Source: Akkermansiaceae bacterium UBA4145
GTDB lineage: Bacteria; Verrucomicrobiota; Verrucomicrobiia; Verrucomicrobiales; Akkermansiaceae
DNA: 21,657 nt
Assembly (NCBI GenBank): GCA_002380675.1
Contig: DFWB01000177.1
Coordinates: 1-21,657 of the forward strand
Reading direction: 5' to 3'
Shown here: positions 7,502-15,730 of the stretch, piece by piece
Position numbering within the stretch: position 1 is the first letter of the stretch
Layout: the number at the start of each line of letters is the position of its first letter
Notes under the pieces: generated by a model
Database searches by the model: none
Told to the model about the DNA's origin: nothing
What the model saw: the letters and a program-made list of their open reading frames with translations, nothing else
Position numbers and translations under genes: made by a program

Positions 7502-8932
7502 ATGCCAAAAGTTACCTATATCAAAGGCAAAGAACCTCACGAGCTTGAACGCCGCCTGATCTTTCGGAACATCGACCGAAAGGGTTGGAACGCTTCGCTG
7601 AAAAAATATGTTTCCGAAGGGGGCTATGAGTCCCTTGAAAAATCTCTCCGAATGGAACCTGGAGAGATCACACAGGAAGTAAAAGAGTCGGGGCTCCGGG
7701 GACGAGGGGGAGCGGGCTTCCCAACGGGAGTGAAATGGGGATTTATTCCACCCGGAAACAAAAAGCCGGTCTACTTGATCTGTAACTGCGACGAGTCCGA
7801 GCCCGGAACATTCAAGGATCGCTACATTGTTCATCAGGACCCTCACCAACTTATCGAAGGCATGGTCATATCCTGCTTCGCAGTTGGCGCCAAACTTGCA
7901 TACATCTATATCCGCGAAGAATTTCCAGAAGCTGCAGAGATCGTCGAAAAAGCCATCAATGAAGCGAAGAAAGCAGGTTTTCTGGGCAAGAACATCTGTG
8001 GAACTGACTTCAGTTGCGAATTCTATGTTCACCGAGGAGCCGGCGCCTACATTTGTGGTGAGGAGACCGGGTTGATCGAATCCCTTGAGGGAAAGCGTCC
8101 TTACCCCCGCATCAAACCTCCCTACTTCCCCGCCGCGATGGGCCTCTACATGTGCCCGACCATCGTCAATAACGTAGAAACCCTGTGCCATGTGAAGCAC
8201 ATCATTGAAATGGGTGGGAAGGCATACGCTGACATTGGCACGCCGCGTAACACCGGAACGCGAATCCTCTGCGTTTCAGGCGATGTAAAAAAGCCCGGTT
8301 ACTACGAGATCGAGGTTGGCAAGATGACGATGGGAGAGCTCCTTTATGATGTGTGCGGTGGTCCCCTCGAAGGGCGAACGTTTAAGGCTGTCATTCCCGG
8401 AGGATCATCGGCGAAGATTCTACGATGCTCAGACACCTACAACGTTTCCAGTCCGCCGGGATCGGACAAACGGGAAATCACCTTCGATGAAATCCCTCTC
8501 GATTTTGACACAATGGCAGCGTGTGGGTCAATGGCAGGGTCCGGAGGAGTTATTGTCATGGATGATTCCCGGAAGATGTCGTGGGTCTTGAACAATATTA
8601 ATGAGTTCTATGCTCACGAAAGCTGTGGCCAGTGCACTCCCTGCCGCGAGGGGTCCACTTGGATGAAAAAAATCACTGACCGTCTGGTGGGAGGACAAGC
8701 AACCCCCGCAGACCTCGACACCCTCGAGTCAGTCGCCTACCAGATTGATGGCCGCACGATCTGCGCCTTTGGGGAAGCCTGCTCATGGCCTGTTGAAGGC
8801 ATGATAGACAAGTTCCGCGATGAACTCCTTGCAGACACGGCCAAGGATGATGTCGCAATTAACCGGAACCCGGAACAGGAGGCACAAAGGCGCTATCTCA
8901 AGGAAGCCCGTGCTCCGGCTGGAAGTTCCTGA
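7502..8932 (+). CDS. nuoF: NADH-quinone oxidoreductase subunit F (51 kDa-type)
   Basis: The 51-kDa-type subunit, which binds NADH and FMN and passes electrons to cluster N3. The 476-residue protein has all the signatures: LRGRGGAGFPTGVKW (65-79) for NADH/FMN binding, NCDESEPGTFKDR (95-107), the Gly-rich GAYICGEETGLIESLEGKRP (181-200), and the [4Fe-4S] ligands Cys375, Cys378 and Cys381 (ESCGQCTPCREG) with Cys421 (TICAFGEACSWP). The length is slightly above the usual ~430-445, from a short N-terminal lead and a polar C-terminal tail. The ATG at 7502 follows the nuoE stop by 9 bp without a Shine-Dalgarno motif. After nuoF there is an unusually long 159-bp gap holding a second Rex-like box, so this may be the last gene of a nuoDEF unit. 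Confidence 0.97.
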   Translation: MPKVTYIKGKEPHELERRLIFRNIDRKGWNASLKKYVSEGGYESLEKSLRMEPGEITQEVKESGLRGRGGAGFPTGVKWGFIPPGNKKPVYLICNCDESEPGTFKDRYIVHQDPHQLIEGMVISCFAVGAKLAYIYIREEFPEAAEIVEKAINEAKKAGFLGKNICGTDFSCEFYVHRGAGAYICGEETGLIESLEGKRPYPRIKPPYFPAAMGLYMCPTIVNNVETLCHVKHIIEMGGKAYADIGTPRNTGTRILCVSGDVKKPGYYEIEVGKMTMGELLYDVCGGPLEGRTFKAVIPGGSSAKILRCSDTYNVSSPPGSDKREITFDEIPLDFDTMAACGSMAGSGGVIVMDDSRKMSWVLNNINEFYAHESCGQCTPCREGSTWMKKITDRLVGGQATPADLDTLESVAYQIDGRTICAFGEACSWPVEGMIDKFRDELLADTAKDDVAINRNPEQEAQRRYLKEARAPAGSS

Positions 8933-8996
8933 AGCGAGGATCTAAGCCGAAGGGACATAATGATGCAATATAAAGACAATAAGGGACTTACGCCGC

Positions 8997-9014
8997 TTGT
9001 GAAAAATTTCACAA
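8997..9014. promoter_or_regulatory. Second Rex-type operator, between nuoF and nuoG
   Basis: TTGTGAAAAATTTCACAA is a perfect 18-bp palindrome (8-bp arms, AA centre), identical to the core of the box upstream of nuoD and matching the Rex consensus TTGTGAA-N4-TTCACAA. The identity with the first box extends 3 bp further (AGT) on the right side only. The outer arms present in the nuoD copy are not symmetric here, which argues that the conserved unit is the 18-bp protein site rather than a hairpin. It lies 77 bp upstream of the nuoG ATG, in the longest gap of the nuo cluster. Confidence 0.7.
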
Positions 9015-9021
9015 AGTGCGC

Positions 9022-9050
9022 TTGTCGCTGTTCGTTCCTCCATGCATATT
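9022..9050 (+). promoter_or_regulatory. Candidate sigma70-like promoter for nuoG-N
   Basis: TTGTCG (9022-9027) and CATATT (9045-9050) are separated by 17 bp, starting 8 bp after the Rex-like box. Both hexamers are imperfect. The position, in the only large gap inside the nuo cluster and next to a repressor site, is the main support. The region upstream of nuoD has a poorer equivalent about the same distance from its box (TTGCGC at 5569, CTTATT at 5593). Confidence 0.3.
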
Positions 9051-9091
9051 TTCAACCGAACCGAATGGGAAGTTCCGCCCGAATCTGACTC

Positions 9092-10846
9092 ATGGCAGAC
9101 TCCGCTCCAGCAACCGCTGAAAAGCTGCCCAAGGACCTCGCTGCAGAAAAAGGTCTGGTCAACGTGCAGGTCGATGGCGCTTGGGTTCAGGTTCCTGCCG
9201 GCTCCCGGATGATTGAGGTGTGCAAGATAGCTGAAAAAGAGGTTCCCCATTACTGCTACCACACCAAGCTTTCATCGCCCGGAAATTGCCGGATGTGCCT
9301 CGTCCAAATGGGTATGCCGAATCGCCCCCCTCCGGGTGATTCCCCCCGCTATGAGGATGACGGCTATCAGAAGATCTCATGGATGCCTCGACCCGTTATA
9401 GCATGCGCTAACACCGTTACTGAAAACATGGGAATCCGCACCACAGGCGAACTTGTGGAAGAATGCCGTAACGGGGTGATGGAATTTCTCCTGATCAATC
9501 ACCCCCTCGACTGCCCCATTTGCGACCAGGCTGGTGAATGCAGCCTTCAGGAGTTCTCCGTCGAACACGGGCGAGGTTCCTCACGATTTGAGGAAATGAA
9601 AGTCAAGAAGCCTAAGAATGTCGAGATTGGACCTCGCATCAGGCTCGATGATGAACGCTGCATCATGTGCAGCAGGTGTATCCGCTTCATGGACGAGGTA
9701 GCCGATGATCCCGTTCTCGGGTTTATCGATCGAGGCACTCATACAACTCTGACAGTCCATCCAGGACGTCGTCTGGACAACAACTACTCACTCAATACCG
9801 CAGACATCTGCCCGGTGGGCGCCCTCACCTCAAACGATTTCCGCTTCCAGATGAGAGTGTGGTTCCTGAAGGAAACCAAGAGCATTGACGTAAACTGCGG
9901 CACCGGATGCAACACAGTCATCTGGACCCGGGGCAACGAAGTTTTCCGGATAACTCCAAGGGAAAACAATGAGGTGAATTCCTCATGGATACCAGATAGT
10001 CACCGTCTTAACTTTCACTACCTTCACGCAGAAACCCGCCTCGGCGATCCTTTCGTGAAAATCGGATCGAAGCATGAGATCTCCGACTGGCCCGGTGCAA
10101 TCTCAAAGACCGCGGAGGGGTTGTCCGGGTTCAAAGGGGAAGAGGTAGCCGTGATTGGCTCCGGCCGCATGACAAACGAGGAACTTTATCTTCTCCGGCG
10201 GCTTGCTGATACACTCGAAACAGACCTCCTCTCCCTGGTTCCAAGGTTCGGAGAGTCCGACGGAAAGCTGATTTCTGCTGACCGAAATCCCAACACTTCA
10301 GGCGCAAAGCTGATCTGGGCCTCCGGAAACCCTTATGCCAAGCTGGAGTCAATCCGTCAGGGAGTGGTGGATGGCAAAATCAAAGCGCTGATTGTTTTCT
10401 ACGAAGACCTTCTCGGAGACGCTCAGTTTAAGGCTGACGACCTTGCCAATTTAGAGTTTCTCGCATCAAACCATATCCTGACCAACAAAACCGCCAAGGC
10501 CAGCGATGTTGTTCTTCCCGGTGCAGGTTTTGCGGAAAAAAGAGGATCCTTGGTGAACATCACTGGAAGACTCCAGCGCCTCAACCAAGCAATTTCTCCA
10601 CCCCCCGGAGCAATGGATGATTGGGAGATCCTTCGAGATCTGGTCAAGGCCCTCTCTCCGGACGAACCCTCCCGATACCTGCTGGAGGAGGTCTTCGGTG
10701 AAATCGCGGACGAGGTAGAAGAATTTGAAGACCTGACTCTTTCAAAGATCAGTGACCTTGGAATCCCTATCGTTGAAACCGGCGAGAGCATCCCTCTCCT
10801 TGAGTCGGAAAAGGCCCGGATTAATGCGGGGGAAATTGTTGGCTAG
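9092..10846 (+). CDS. nuoG: NADH-quinone oxidoreductase subunit G (75 kDa-type), short form
   Basis: The Fe-S wire subunit of the NADH module. Ligands are visible for three clusters: N1b [2Fe-2S] at Cys55, Cys66, Cys69 and Cys105; N5 [4Fe-4S] at His137, Cys141, Cys144 and Cys150 (HPLDCPICDQAGEC); and N4 [4Fe-4S] at Cys190, Cys193, Cys196 and Cys240 (CIMCSRC, DICPVGA). The rest is a molybdopterin-oxidoreductase-like domain starting near residue 262 (DVNCGTGCN). Only two cysteines of a CxxxC pair are there, so the extra cluster N7 of E. coli-type NuoG is probably absent. At 584 residues it is clearly shorter than E. coli NuoG (about 900) or mitochondrial 75-kDa subunits (about 700); the deficit lies in the catalytically silent C-terminal domain. 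Start is the ATG at 9092; nuoH follows after 18 bp. Confidence 0.96.
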   Translation: MADSAPATAEKLPKDLAAEKGLVNVQVDGAWVQVPAGSRMIEVCKIAEKEVPHYCYHTKLSSPGNCRMCLVQMGMPNRPPPGDSPRYEDDGYQKISWMPRPVIACANTVTENMGIRTTGELVEECRNGVMEFLLINHPLDCPICDQAGECSLQEFSVEHGRGSSRFEEMKVKKPKNVEIGPRIRLDDERCIMCSRCIRFMDEVADDPVLGFIDRGTHTTLTVHPGRRLDNNYSLNTADICPVGALTSNDFRFQMRVWFLKETKSIDVNCGTGCNTVIWTRGNEVFRITPRENNEVNSSWIPDSHRLNFHYLHAETRLGDPFVKIGSKHEISDWPGAISKTAEGLSGFKGEEVAVIGSGRMTNEELYLLRRLADTLETDLLSLVPRFGESDGKLISADRNPNTSGAKLIWASGNPYAKLESIRQGVVDGKIKALIVFYEDLLGDAQFKADDLANLEFLASNHILTNKTAKASDVVLPGAGFAEKRGSLVNITGRLQRLNQAISPPPGAMDDWEILRDLVKALSPDEPSRYLLEEVFGEIADEVEEFEDLTLSKISDLGIPIVETGESIPLLESEKARINAGEIVG

Positions 10847-10864
10847 ATATTCGAACTGATTCCA

Positions 10865-12142
10865 ATGGATCTCGCTTTCATTATCGCCTCCGCCATCAAA
10901 ATTTTTGGATTCACCTTTCTGGTGGTCCTTCCCCTCGTGGCCTACTCTACCTACGCGGAGCGCAGGGTATCCGCTGTTCTCCAAGATCGAGTTGGCCCGA
11001 ACAGGGTCGGCATCCCCGCCACTCTTTTTGGTTTCAAGAAGGACTTAAAGTTCTTCGGGCTGATCCAGCCTCTCGCCGACGGTATAAAAGGACTCTTGAA
11101 GGAGGACTTCACTCCGGCTCATGTCAGGAAATCTTTCTACTGGATGGCGCCGGCCTTTACCGCTGCTCCCGCGTTCATCAGCCTCTGCGTGGTTCCTTTT
11201 GGAAGTGCCGTCACCATATTTGGATATGAGGTTAAGATGGTCATTGCCGACATTGGGGTCGGTCCGCTGTTCATTTTCGCGATTGCTTCCCTTAGCGTTT
11301 ACGGGATCACTCTTGCAGGTTGGGCCTCGAACTCGAAGTATCCATTCTTTGGCGGGGTGCGTTCATGCGCTCAGATGATCTCCTACGAGATCGCCCTGGG
11401 CCTTTCGCTCATTCCTGTTCTTCTCTTTTTTGGGAAACTTAATCTCAGTGATATTGTCGCGTATCAGGCATCCAACGGATGGCTTCTCCTCCCACTGTGG
11501 AATGAAAGCGGAACCCTGATCCACGAAGGATACTGGCAGAACAGCTCGCAACAATGGCTCCTCCTTCTGCCAATGGGGATCTCCTTCTTCGTATTCACGA
11601 CTTCTATTTTCGCCGAAACGAACCGAATGCCCTTCGATCTCCCTGAATGCGAAACCGAACTTGTCGGCGGTTATCACACCGAATATTCGTCCATGAAATT
11701 CGCTCTCTTTTTCATGGGTGAATATGCTGCCATGATTGTTGGTTCCGCACTCATTGTAACCGTATTTTTTGGCGGGTGGTCGCTCGGGTTCGGCTTGGAT
11801 AGCGCGCTGCTACAGACCGCGGAAGGAAGCTGGAAATGGTATGCTGGCTTCATTCACATGGGGGCCTTTCTGGCTAAAACTGTAGCCTTCATTATTTTCT
11901 TTATCTGGGTGCGCTGGACCGTTCCGCGCTTTCGTTACGACCAACTAATGAAATTGGGATGGGTCGTATTTTTCGAGCTAGCCCTCTTTAACATCTTCTT
12001 GGCCGCCTTGATCATGGCAGCCCCACACATTGGCATCCTCAACACGTTTCTTTTCGGAATACCGGCCCTGATCATCACCGCTTTACTGATGTTCTTCATC
12101 ACGAAGGCCAACGAAGTCAAACGTAAGGCGAAGGTTACATGA
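10865..12142 (+). CDS. nuoH: NADH-quinone oxidoreductase subunit H (ND1-type)
   Basis: The ND1-type membrane subunit that joins the peripheral and membrane arms and forms the quinone entry channel. Signatures: AERRVSAVLQDRVGPNRVG (31-49), LADGIKGLLKED (70-81), and AETNRMPFDLPECETELVGG (250-269) with the conserved acidic loop, followed by FFMGEYAAM. Several hydrophobic helices span the whole length. At 425 residues it is about 100 longer than E. coli NuoH. Extra sequence lies between about residues 198 and 235, a polar Trp-rich segment between transmembrane helices, and in an additional hydrophobic helix plus basic tail at the C-terminus. The ATG at 10865 is 18 bp after nuoG; a 63-bp pyrimidine-rich spacer precedes nuoI. 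Confidence 0.96.
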   Translation: MDLAFIIASAIKIFGFTFLVVLPLVAYSTYAERRVSAVLQDRVGPNRVGIPATLFGFKKDLKFFGLIQPLADGIKGLLKEDFTPAHVRKSFYWMAPAFTAAPAFISLCVVPFGSAVTIFGYEVKMVIADIGVGPLFIFAIASLSVYGITLAGWASNSKYPFFGGVRSCAQMISYEIALGLSLIPVLLFFGKLNLSDIVAYQASNGWLLLPLWNESGTLIHEGYWQNSSQQWLLLLPMGISFFVFTTSIFAETNRMPFDLPECETELVGGYHTEYSSMKFALFFMGEYAAMIVGSALIVTVFFGGWSLGFGLDSALLQTAEGSWKWYAGFIHMGAFLAKTVAFIIFFIWVRWTVPRFRYDQLMKLGWVVFFELALFNIFLAALIMAAPHIGILNTFLFGIPALIITALLMFFITKANEVKRKAKVT

Positions 12143-12205
12143 TTAACCCTCGATCCCCTCTCCCCTTTTTCTCCAAATCTAAAGACCTTCCACCTCCCCT
12201 TCCTG

Positions 12206-12772
12206 ATGGCCACCGTCAAAGTCAAACGCCCGAAGCTGTATTGGTATGAGCACCTCTATTTGCCAGCGATCCTCAAGGGCTTGATCATTACGCTAAAGCA
12301 CGCCATGGAATCGCTCCGCGGAAAGGCTCAGGGCGGCAAATCCCTGGCAACCTCCGGTCTGGGAGTCACTATGCAGTATCCTGAACAGAAGTGGGACGAC
12401 CAATTACCCGAGTACTATCGAGGAGTTCCCGCTCTAGTCACAGATGAACAGGAACGAGAGCGATGCGTCTCCTGTCAACTCTGTGAATTCATCTGTCCCC
12501 CAAAGGCAATAACTATTACGCCCGGTGAAATCAAATCCGAAGACCCATGGGCAAAGGTGGAGAAGGCGCCGCAGAAATTCGACATCGACATGATTCGCTG
12601 CATTTATTGTGGAATGTGTGAGGAAGTATGCCCCGAACAGGCCATTTTCCTCAGGCAGGACTATGCTATGACTGGCACAACCCGCGGAGAAATGGTCAAC
12701 GATAAGAAACGCCTGTACGAAATCGGAGGCATTCGGGAAGGTTTGGTCAACAAATGGAACGAGCTGAAATAA
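12206..12772 (+). CDS. nuoI: NADH-quinone oxidoreductase subunit I (TYKY-type ferredoxin)
   Basis: Carries the two [4Fe-4S] clusters N6a and N6b that lead electrons from NuoG to NuoB. The 188-residue protein has two classic ferredoxin motifs: CVSCQLCEFICP (Cys87, 90, 93, 97) and CIYCGMCEEVCP (Cys132, 135, 138, 142). Each last Cys is followed by Pro, as usual. An amphipathic N-terminal helix (about 14-38) would anchor it to the membrane arm. The roughly 30 residues between the motifs are longer than in a minimal ferredoxin, and this is normal for NuoI. The start ATG at 12206 is preceded only by pyrimidine-rich sequence. Confidence 0.97.
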   Translation: MATVKVKRPKLYWYEHLYLPAILKGLIITLKHAMESLRGKAQGGKSLATSGLGVTMQYPEQKWDDQLPEYYRGVPALVTDEQERERCVSCQLCEFICPPKAITITPGEIKSEDPWAKVEKAPQKFDIDMIRCIYCGMCEEVCPEQAIFLRQDYAMTGTTRGEMVNDKKRLYEIGGIREGLVNKWNELK

Positions 12773-12857
12773 TGAGGCACCCCGTGAATACTTTTTTAAC
12801 CGGATTCTCTGAGGACAACCCGGAAGGCGAGACGCTAAAAGAATTTACCTTATAGGC

Positions 12858-13490
12858 ATGCCTGTTTTCTTTTACGCATTCGCTGCTGTATCCGTCGTTG
12901 GAGCAATCGCCCTCGTGTGCTTTCGCAACCCGGTGAGTTCAGCGATTTCCATGGTTGGCTCCTTCGTTGGACTCGCAGCTCTTTTTATCGGATTGAATGC
13001 CTATTTCGTGGGGATCATCCAGATCCTTGTCTACGCAGGAGCCATCATGGTGCTCTTTCTTTTTATCATCATGCTTCTGGATTTGAAGGCCCCCTCTGCC
13101 TTCAAGCGTTCAAGCCCACTGATCCTGGTAGGCGGCTTAATCATTCCTTTTTCTTTTGTTATCCAACTATCAACAGTGCTGTCCGAAGTTCGTGGCGGGA
13201 ATCCGAAAGCGCTTCCTCTCCAAGAGGCTGCGGAAAGCTTTTACGACCAGGAGCGCGACCCGGACAACCAATCGGAAATATACAACAGCCTGCAAAAAAA
13301 ATCGCTGCCAGATGTAAACCTTATCGGCCTCACGCTCTTTGGTCACAAGGGTGACAACGCCTCCATCCGAACGCCGGGATACAACTTTCCTCTGCAGATC
13401 ACAGGGGTCCTTCTACTCGTGGCAACCGTTGGAGTCGTTGCGCTCTCTCTGAAGAGGAAACAATCTAAATCCGGAGGACCTGAAAGCTAA
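12858..13490 (+). CDS. nuoJ: NADH-quinone oxidoreductase subunit J (ND6-type)
   Basis: The ND6-type membrane subunit next to NuoK, involved in coupling quinone reduction to proton movement. The 210-residue protein has about five transmembrane helices: about 4-22, 28-47, 52-75 with the conserved Tyr59 in ILVYAGAIMVLFLF, 88-107 and 178-197. Between the last two is a polar loop (about 110-175) that is longer than in E. coli NuoJ and contains the conserved IGLTLFG. An 85-bp spacer separates it from nuoI, and nuoK starts 3 bp after its stop. The start is the ATG at 12858; no strong ribosome binding site is seen. Confidence 0.94.
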   Translation: MPVFFYAFAAVSVVGAIALVCFRNPVSSAISMVGSFVGLAALFIGLNAYFVGIIQILVYAGAIMVLFLFIIMLLDLKAPSAFKRSSPLILVGGLIIPFSFVIQLSTVLSEVRGGNPKALPLQEAAESFYDQERDPDNQSEIYNSLQKKSLPDVNLIGLTLFGHKGDNASIRTPGYNFPLQITGVLLLVATVGVVALSLKRKQSKSGGPES

Positions 13491-13493
13491 CCA

Positions 13494-13814
13494 ATGGCAT
13501 CTCTTCAGGAATACCTCTTCATCTCTGGACTCCTCTTCGCCATCGGGCTGGCCGGGGTGCTCATTCGCCGTAACATTATCGTTATCTTCATGTGCCTCGA
13601 GCTCATGCTGAGCGCCGCGAACCTCACTCTGGTCGCGTTTTCCCGTTTCAATACCGGAGAGAATGGACTGCCCGATTACAACGGTCAGGTGCTGGTCTTT
13701 TTCATTATAACTGTAGCCGCGGCGGAGGTCGCAGTTGGACTTGCAATCATCGTTGCTCTCTACCGCGCTCGCCAGACAGTTGACGTAAAAGAACTGACCT
13801 CCATGAGAGGATGA
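13494..13814 (+). CDS. nuoK: NADH-quinone oxidoreductase subunit K (ND4L-type)
   Basis: The smallest membrane-arm subunit, a three-helix relative of the MrpC antiporter subunit. The 106-residue protein carries the two buried glutamates of the proton path: Glu36 in MCLELMLSAANL and Glu78 in TVAAAEVAVGLAI, equivalent to Glu36 and Glu72 of E. coli NuoK. Helices are at about 7-24, 28-49 and 64-90. The loop between helices 2 and 3 is a few residues longer than in E. coli, which accounts for the shifted second Glu. It follows nuoJ by 3 bp; a 71-bp spacer precedes nuoL. Confidence 0.96.
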   Translation: MASLQEYLFISGLLFAIGLAGVLIRRNIIVIFMCLELMLSAANLTLVAFSRFNTGENGLPDYNGQVLVFFIITVAAAEVAVGLAIIVALYRARQTVDVKELTSMRG

Positions 13815-13885
13815 ATGCTCGACCGGAGAAACCCTCCGAATCAAAGAACCTCCAAACTTATCCCAACTTCTAGGAACTTCCAGCC

Positions 13886-15724
13886 ATGCCCGAACTTCTC
13901 TCCTGGTCGATATTGCTGCTCCCGCTCTGCTCTGCAGCGGTGATCCAGCTGTTGCTGCGGGAGATGGCTGGAATAGCTGTCCGAATGTCGGTGGCATCCG
14001 TTGCCACGACCTTTGTGATCGCACTTGTCCTGCTCGGAAGCGAGGACAGGACCTTAGCGGTTCAATGGGCAACAGCTGGGAGCTTTCATATCGAGATTGG
14101 TCTGATCATCGATGACCTCTCACGCGGCATGATGATCGTGGTGACAGGTGTCGGTCTGCTAGTTCATCTTTTCTCACTGGCATATATGAAGGAGGACGAG
14201 GCGCGGGCCCGTTACTTTGCCGGACTTTCCATCTTCATGTTTTCGATGACAGGCATCGTACTCGCGAGCAACTTCATCATGATGTTTATCTTCTGGGAGC
14301 TGGTCGGGTTCAGCTCCTACCTTCTCATCGGTCATTGGTTCCAAAAGAATTCAGCCGCTGAAGCCGCCAAGAAGGCGTTTCTTGTTAATCGAATCGGTGA
14401 CTTCGGCTTCATGATCGGCATCCTCATGCTCTGGGGTATCCTTGGAACCTTTGCCTTCCGGGAGATGTCGGAGAGCACAACAGTGATAGCACAAAGCAGT
14501 AGCATGCTTACCGGGATTGCGGTCCTTCTTGTCTTCTGTGGAGCACTGGGGAAATCTGCGCAAGTCCCGCTCCACGTCTGGCTACCGGATGCCATGGAAG
14601 GGCCCACTCCAGTATCCGCCCTGATTCACGCTGCGACCATGGTAGCAGCCGGAGTTTACATGCTGTTCCGGTTACAGCTCTCAGCCGGCATCGAAATTTT
14701 CGAGGGGTTCGCCGGGACTACCATAGCGTGGGTCGGTGGAATCACCTCCCTTCTGGCCGCTTTGATGGCCACTCAGCAGGATGACATTAAACGGGTCTTG
14801 GCATACTCCACCCTTTCTCAACTCGGCTACATGGTGATGGCCGTGGGACTTGCAGGAGAGCACAGCGCCGAGGCCGGGATGTTTCACCTATACACCCATG
14901 CGTGGTTCAAAGCTCTACTCTTTCTTGGCTCGGGAGCAGTGATTTATGCGTGCCATCACGAACAGAACATCTGGAAAATGGGAGGACTCTTCCAGAGAAT
15001 GCGTAAGACCACAGTCACTTTTGCCATAGGAACCGCGGCTCTCATGGCCATTTACCCTCTTTCAGGTTTCTGGTCTAAGGAACAAATTCTTGAGGCTGCT
15101 CACCACGATCAGCCCGTTCTATTCTGGCTGGCGATCATTGTTGCCACCCTGACTCCATTTTACATGACGCGCCTCTTCATTGTCGCCTTCCTTGGCAAGG
15201 GCAGAGGACATGGTGCCCAGACAGCCAAGGAGGTTCCACCTCTCATGCTCTATCCACTGTTCGCGCTCTCGTGCATGGCAGTGATCGCAGGTTTTACTCC
15301 CGTCGCGGAAACATTATCGCCAGCATTTCATCACCCCTCTCATTCCTTCAGCCTGACCAATCCAGTATTCCTGATCTCTCTGGCCGCTCTTATAATAGGG
15401 ATAGGCAGCGGCATCCTTGTCTACCGGGGCCGGGATTCCGACCCCCTCGAAGGAAGCGCAATATTCAAAATTTTCCGCAACAAGTTCTACTTCGACGAGG
15501 TTTATCTGGTCCTGGTCCGGATATTCCAGAACGCAGTCGCCATAGTTGTTCACTTCCTCGATGATTTCATTATTGGGAATCTTATCGTCGGGGGCTTGGT
15601 GAGAACCGCATCTGGGGTCGGTAATCTTTTCCGGAAGCTCCAGAGTGGAAATCTGCAGGGGTATGCATTCCTTTTCGGAGCAGGCATCATCTTGATTATC
15701 TATCTCACCGTATTCGCTCGCTAG
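13886..15724 (+). CDS. nuoL: NADH-quinone oxidoreductase subunit L (ND5-type)
   Basis: The distal antiporter-like subunit of the membrane arm, with the long lateral helix that runs along NuoM and NuoN. In the 612-residue protein the expected proton-channel residues are present: Glu138 in FIFWELVGFSSYLL (TM5), Lys223 in GALGKSAQVPLHVWLPDAM (TM7) and His248 in ALIHAATMVAAGVYM. The region from about residue 530 to the end (KFYFDEVYLV onwards) fits the lateral helix and the final membrane segment. Length matches E. coli NuoL (613). nuoM begins 6 bp after the stop codon. Confidence 0.97.
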   Translation: MPELLSWSILLLPLCSAAVIQLLLREMAGIAVRMSVASVATTFVIALVLLGSEDRTLAVQWATAGSFHIEIGLIIDDLSRGMMIVVTGVGLLVHLFSLAYMKEDEARARYFAGLSIFMFSMTGIVLASNFIMMFIFWELVGFSSYLLIGHWFQKNSAAEAAKKAFLVNRIGDFGFMIGILMLWGILGTFAFREMSESTTVIAQSSSMLTGIAVLLVFCGALGKSAQVPLHVWLPDAMEGPTPVSALIHAATMVAAGVYMLFRLQLSAGIEIFEGFAGTTIAWVGGITSLLAALMATQQDDIKRVLAYSTLSQLGYMVMAVGLAGEHSAEAGMFHLYTHAWFKALLFLGSGAVIYACHHEQNIWKMGGLFQRMRKTTVTFAIGTAALMAIYPLSGFWSKEQILEAAHHDQPVLFWLAIIVATLTPFYMTRLFIVAFLGKGRGHGAQTAKEVPPLMLYPLFALSCMAVIAGFTPVAETLSPAFHHPSHSFSLTNPVFLISLAALIIGIGSGILVYRGRDSDPLEGSAIFKIFRNKFYFDEVYLVLVRIFQNAVAIVVHFLDDFIIGNLIVGGLVRTASGVGNLFRKLQSGNLQGYAFLFGAGIILIIYLTVFAR

Positions 15725-15730
15725 GAACCC

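Noticed and set aside
13413..14072. A 219-codon minus-strand frame across nuoJ, nuoK and nuoL
   Set aside because: It spans three genes with clear complex I signatures; composition and lack of family features mark it as a shadow.
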